From Brachionus rotundiformis (lineage: Eukaryota > Rotifera > Eurotatoria > Ploima > Brachionidae), in the NCBI GenBank assembly GCA_016802295.1, contig JAESIW010000137.1, positions 5,768,146 through 5,832,145 on the forward strand: 64,000 bases of DNA, in the 5' to 3' direction. The translations under genes were made by a program, and so were the position numbers. How positions within the stretch are numbered: the stretch's first letter is position 1; each line of letters opens with the position of its first letter. Below the pieces are notes generated by a model. It did no database searches. It was given only the letters and a program-made list of their open reading frames with translations, and was not told the origin of the DNA. Below, in pieces: positions 59,517 to 64,000 of this stretch.

Positions 59517-60578
59517 ATGATTATAGCAACTATTATCAGTTTAATAGCTGTTGTTTCATCATATGAATACGACAATAATGGTTATGTAATTTTTTGCCTA
59601 TGTATGGGTCGCTTTGGCAATCAAGCTGATCATTTTTTAGGCTCGATGTCTTTTGCTAAAAATCTAAATCGAACCTTGGTTGTACCACCTTTTAGAACTT
59701 ATAAGAATATTCCTTTTAATGAATGGTTTAAAATAGAGGAACTAGAAAAATATCACAGGATTATATCAGCTGAAGATTTTATGAAATATATCGCCCCAAA
59801 ATATTGGACAGAAAAAGACCGAACTGGCTTCTGCTGGTCATTCGAACCAAATAAAGAATGCAAAATAAAAGAAGGTAATCCAATGGAAAATTTTTGGTCC
59901 GAGTTAGGTGTTGATAAATTTCCAAAGAGTATGAATTTTATTCTTAATTTTGATGAATATGCACGATGGAAAACTCAATTTCCCGCATCTAAATATCCAG
60001 TTTTGGCTTTTAGAGGGGCACCTGCGTCGTATCCAGTCAAAAAAGAAGACCGAATGAATCAAAAATATCTAGTTTGGTCAAAAAAAATTGATGATGAAAG
60101 CCAAGATTTAATTAAAAAGTACTTTAACGACGAAAAATTTATAGGAATTCACTTAAGAAATGGAATAGATTGGTTAAACGCGTGCCAAAATGTTGATCAG
60201 TATGAAACTTATATGTCATCTCCTCAATGCCTTGACGGAACGAACATAAAATTAAACAAAAACTTGTGTTTTCCAAGTAGTGAATTAGTATTGGAAAAAC
60301 TAGATGAAGTATTAATCAAAAAATTTGATCGAAATATCAGTAATATATATATAGCAACAGACAAAAATCCAATGATAAAAGAAATTAAAAACTACTTTGC
60401 CAAAAAGAATTTGCAGTTAAATTTGATTCATCATGATCCTTGGTTACCAGTTGTTGATTTGGCTATATTAACAAAAAGTGAATATTTTGTAGGAAATTGT
60501 GTTTCTTCATTTACCGCTTTTGTTGTTAGAGATAGAATCGTAAAATCCAAAGGGTCTGAATTCTGGGGCTTTAATTAA
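59517..60578 (+). CDS. POFUT1: GDP-fucose protein O-fucosyltransferase 1
   Basis: Intronless, 353 aa. A signal peptide (about residues 1-15) leads into FCLCMGRFGNQADHFLGSM, the GDP-fucose site signature, then LNRTLVVPPF, YHRIISAEDFM and KEGNPMENFW. The catalytic Arg is Arg214 in GIHLRNGIDW (Arg240 in human). The C-terminal block GNCVSSFTAFVVRDR completes the GT65 fold. The enzyme adds O-fucose to EGF repeats of Notch and its ligands in the ER. The end SEFWGFN lacks a KDEL- or RDEF-type retrieval signal; the human protein ends RDEF. An AATAAA-like site follows the stop. Confidence 0.95.
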   Translation: MIIATIISLIAVVSSYEYDNNGYVIFCLCMGRFGNQADHFLGSMSFAKNLNRTLVVPPFRTYKNIPFNEWFKIEELEKYHRIISAEDFMKYIAPKYWTEKDRTGFCWSFEPNKECKIKEGNPMENFWSELGVDKFPKSMNFILNFDEYARWKTQFPASKYPVLAFRGAPASYPVKKEDRMNQKYLVWSKKIDDESQDLIKKYFNDEKFIGIHLRNGIDWLNACQNVDQYETYMSSPQCLDGTNIKLNKNLCFPSSELVLEKLDEVLIKKFDRNISNIYIATDKNPMIKEIKNYFAKKNLQLNLIHHDPWLPVVDLAILTKSEYFVGNCVSSFTAFVVRDRIVKSKGSEFWGFN

Positions 60579-63500
60579 AACTCCTAGAATTAAAATAAAA
60601 TATTTTTATAATTAAGTTAATTTTATTGTTAGTTAAAAGATTTTGTTTTTCAAAATAAATACTATCCATTCAGATATTTTTTTATTAAAAAATTAATTGT
60701 AATTTACTAATTGAGATTTAAATGATCTATACTAAATGAAAATGCTTAATCTAACAACACTATCAACAAGGAGGAAACGAGTTGAATAGCTAATCAATTT
60801 AGGAACTTAATTTCTGAATTAACTTGATTTATGGGAAGTAAAACTCCATATACATGAATTAATCGATAAAGAATAAGTATGTGAGTTATTGTAAAACTGA
60901 GCGAGTTTTAAAATGGTTCTACTGGAGAAATCTTGTTCAAATTAAAAAAATTTGTGTATGAGGTTAGGAGGAGACGCAGGAACTGCATTTTTTTATTTAA
61001 TGTTTAATGAATTTGTTGGCACATAATAAAAAAATTTTTTAACAATTTCAAATTTTTAAGAAGTTTTTAAAAAACAAAACAAAAAAATATATCGTGCAAT
61101 ATTGTCAAGAATTCATGTTAGGAAAAGACTTAAAGCTTTAATTTCAAAAAACTATTTATCATACCATCCAACAATTCGAAAAGAGTAATTATAAAAGAGT
61201 CCACATTTAAAAACTAATTATCGTATTTCCTCAGATACAAGTGTTGAAAAAAAATTGAAAAATAAATTATTTTATTTATTTAAAAATGTTTATTTGTTGA
61301 ATTTTATAAAAATTAGAGTGCAAAGGAAAAAAATTAAAAGACTTATTTGAAAAAATTTTTTGTTCTCTTCAATTTAATATATCATACTTGGTATTAAAAT
61401 ATAATTATCTTTAAAAAATCTTTAATCAAAAAGCTTCCTCTAAAAATTATAATATAACAGTCGGTTCAAAAGTCTAGAAATTCGGGCAATCCAAAAATTT
61501 TAAAAATTATTAATACTTTTTTTCACATTTTTATGATTAATTTTTAAAATTCGGTTAATTTTGAGTAAATTATGCTTTTAAACTGCTTAATTTGAAAACT
61601 CTCCAATTCCTTATTCGCTCACATTAGCAAAAAAATCTTTAATCTGGCAAATAATGGGTAACCAAAAATTCTTGTCTTTAATATAAGAAAAAAAGAGGGG
61701 AATATTTCTTGTTTATTTTTAATGAAAAATTTCGAATAAAATAAAACTTTATTTGTAAATGTATTACCGTAAACTCGGTTCTTCAAAATTTACAAAATCG
61801 ATTTTTAAATATAGTAAAATACTTTCCTTTGAGAACATGAATCTCGACGATCCACCAAAAGTTGAATATGAACACTATTACAACCATAACTGATCACCTA
61901 TTTAATAAATTCGTAATCAGAAGCCAATCTCATGCTCAAAAGTGATTCTCGGGGTTCTCTACAAACTATTAATCTTACAAAAAATAATAATAAATGTATA
62001 TTTTTTAATAAAATTGGATTTATGACTAAATATTAATTTTGTTGTTAGATATATGTATATATGTATATAGTTGAATTCTTGTAATGCTAAATGAATAAAT
62101 AAGTGCTAATTAAAATTTTGTTTTGACTGTGGGATTTTTTTAAAAAACAATTCAGATAAAAAAATCGAAAATCAATCAGCATTTAAAAGTATCAATTCTA
62201 AAAAACTAGCTTGCCTTAAGACTTATATTGGAAAATTGAAAATAATTAATCTTGAAAATTCGAAAATCCTGGCTGGAAAAGAATACTTTACCAAAATAAC
62301 TCATCCACCACCACTATTTAAACATTGTTGATTTACATTTAATTTTTTAAGATTTAGAATTAAAAAAAATAAACTTCTTATTTTATACTAGGGCTAAAAA
62401 AGTAAAAATTGAATTAATTTAAAAAAAATAATTTAGCCCAAATTCGAAATTAAAAGCTATTCGATTTTTTACTTTTTTTTTTAATTTTTAAACTTTAGTT
62501 AAATATTTTTAAAAAAATTGTAAAAAAAAATTTAAATAAATAAAAATTACAGGTAGTTAAATTTGTTTTTATCGAAAAGTTAGAACAAATATCAAATAAA
62601 AAATATTCAAATTAAGGAATCGAATTTTATTCTCTTCACAAAACTATTTTTTACTAACTAAAATTATATTAAAATAATTGACACTACTAAAAACTTAATT
62701 TCCAAAATTTTAAACATAAAAAAATAGATAATTTCAAATAAATAAGCTAATCAACTTAATCAAATATTATTTAGGATGAATGAATGGAAAACGGAAGAAA
62801 TATTTTTATTACTTTTTTATAATTTGTTGAAAAGCTGTGCACAAACGTCCACATTTATCGAATAGATAATTGACCATCAGCTCCAATTTTGAACATTTTC
62901 TATTTCAAATTCTAAAATCAACACTAAAAATTATTAATTGACTGCTTTTTTAATATTTCCAAAATGCATAAATTTGAACAATTGTTTATCTTTCTTACAA
63001 TAAACTTTGAATCCGGTCAATTTTAATATTTTTCGAACCAATATTGTATTGATTTAAAAATTTCTAATATCTTTCTATTTTTTAATAAGATAGTTTGGGC
63101 GGGTCCGGGCACTTCGGAATGGTGCTTAGACCTCCCTTTAAGTTCCATGTATGAGAATATGAGAGTGAAACAAATTAGCAGAAAAGTCTCAAAATTTATT
63201 AAATAATTTTAAAAAAATAAAATTTTTACTTTGGACCGTATTTCATCAAATATAAATTTTCCACTTGAAGAAATGAGATGTCAAAATGTTGGCTTCTCTT
63301 TTTCAAAATTTTTTCATATTTTCTAATTAAAATTAATAATATTTTTTTGTCAAATATATAAATTTACTATGATTATTTATAAAGTTTAAATGGGCATCAA
63401 CACTATTCAAATTTTTATTGTTATTAGGTCGCTCACTTTTTATTTTTTTTATTTAAGCTTGTTTATCAGTATTTTGAACTATAGTCACAGTAATTTTAAA

Positions 63501-64000
63501 TGGTCAGCAAAAAAAATAATAAATAGCCAAACTGACCAAGCGGTGGTTTTGAGTCCGTCTCATTCGACGGCTAAATGTGTCCCATTCGAGCATTTAGAGC
63601 TTGTTTCTTAATCTAAATTACTCAAAGTAGATTAAGTCCTTAAAGTCCTTGCTATAAAAGCCTGGAAGAATCTAATTACTCAGTCTAAACTTTATTATTA
63701 TGACTTTTCACAACAGTCTATCAATTTAAAAAAAATAAAAATCAAGAATTTATTAGACAATTTTATTAGTCATTTTAAAATTTTTTATTTTGATAAGCAA
63801 TGAAGTATAGTGACGAAATGATCATTTGAAGTGTTTAATAAGAAAATAGCTCGGATTTAAGAGGTAAACAGATCCAAAGATGCTACTCATATCATTCTAG
63901 CTTTATTTAAACGCATCTATTTTGTAACTACTCGAACACAAATAAGGTAAATATGTGTTTAGCAATTCAAGTTAGTCAAATAGAAATAATCTAAGAATCT
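60579..64000. other. Gene-free AT-rich end region with repeat debris
   Basis: Apart from a LINE scrap at 60735-60960 and a small structured GC-richer patch at 63530-63600, nothing is supported. Short frames such as 63390-63611 show no coding signs. A second GC-richer patch at 63095-63145 (GGGCGGGTCCGGGCAC) is unassigned. Confidence 0.55.
60735..60960 (+). mobile_element. Decayed LINE 3' fragment
   Basis: The segment starting AATCTAACAACACTATCAAC corresponds to AAACCTAACAACACTTTCGA near 25620 in the larger LINE. In translation it gives LNLTTLSTRRKR, the block after the reverse-transcriptase core. Many stops follow, so it is dead. Confidence 0.55.

Noticed and set aside
63390..63611. 73-aa ORF with a hydrophobic N-terminus
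   Set aside because: Its second half is the structured patch; composition of the first half is what AT-rich noise gives.
1..64000. CRISPR arrays, bacterial operons or prophage
   Set aside because: No regularly spaced repeats; introns and animal-specific genes show nuclear eukaryotic DNA.

Overview
This window reads as nuclear DNA of a small, very AT-rich animal genome. The animal assignment rests on CAPS (dense-core vesicle priming), carboxypeptidase E, protein O-fucosyltransferase 1 and a receptor with an intracellular SEFIR-like domain. Most introns are 46-58 nt, with GT..AG ends and T-rich acceptors; gaps between genes are often short. The window also holds decayed non-LTR retrotransposons and several short inverted-repeat elements. 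These traits would fit a micro-invertebrate such as a monogonont rotifer, but that placement is inference: no ribosomal or mitochondrial marker is present. Gene models were assembled by hand from reading frames plus splice signals. Exon joins are predictions, each checked for phase.

Layout. 1-2665 is empty. 2666-4311 (+) is a single-pass membrane protein. 4938-5612 (-) is a secreted protein with a Gly/Trp/Arg/Tyr tail. 6097-8530 (-) is a five-exon receptor with a split SEFIR-like domain. 9762-11892 is a dense housekeeping cluster: NEDD8 and a BORCS6-like gene (+), then PHF5A and GINS1 (-). 14030-14889 (-) is a tandem pair of tiny PPxY membrane proteins. 15868-20214 (-) is SEC24. 22566-28729 (-) is a ten-exon lysine-rich gene whose largest intron carries a dead LINE. 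28730-32639 is a gene-free AT-rich gap. 32640-41172 (+) is CAPS, whose large introns hold repeats, a LINE scrap and an unexplained ORF. 41696-43126 (+) is carboxypeptidase E. 45199-48029 (+) is NDUFB8 then TAF5L. 48147-48548 (-) is a small membrane protein. 49880-50689 (+) is glucosamine-6-phosphate deaminase. 50839-52208 (-) is mL37. 52768-54681 (+) is LSM7 then PLRG1. 54738-55049 (-) is an OXLD1-like gene. 56296-57243 (-) is OTUD3. 59517-60578 (+) is POFUT1. The rest to 64000 holds only repeat debris.

Functional links. CAPS and carboxypeptidase E are neighbours on one strand, and both serve dense-core vesicles. LSM7, PLRG1 and PHF5A are spliceosomal. NDUFB8, mL37 and the OXLD1-like protein are mitochondrial. 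Several same-strand pairs lie only 141-201 bp apart (NEDD8/BORCS6, GINS1/PHF5A, NDUFB8/TAF5L, LSM7/PLRG1). In three of them a splice-acceptor-like sequence sits just before the second ATG, which makes polycistronic transcription with trans-splicing a testable idea.
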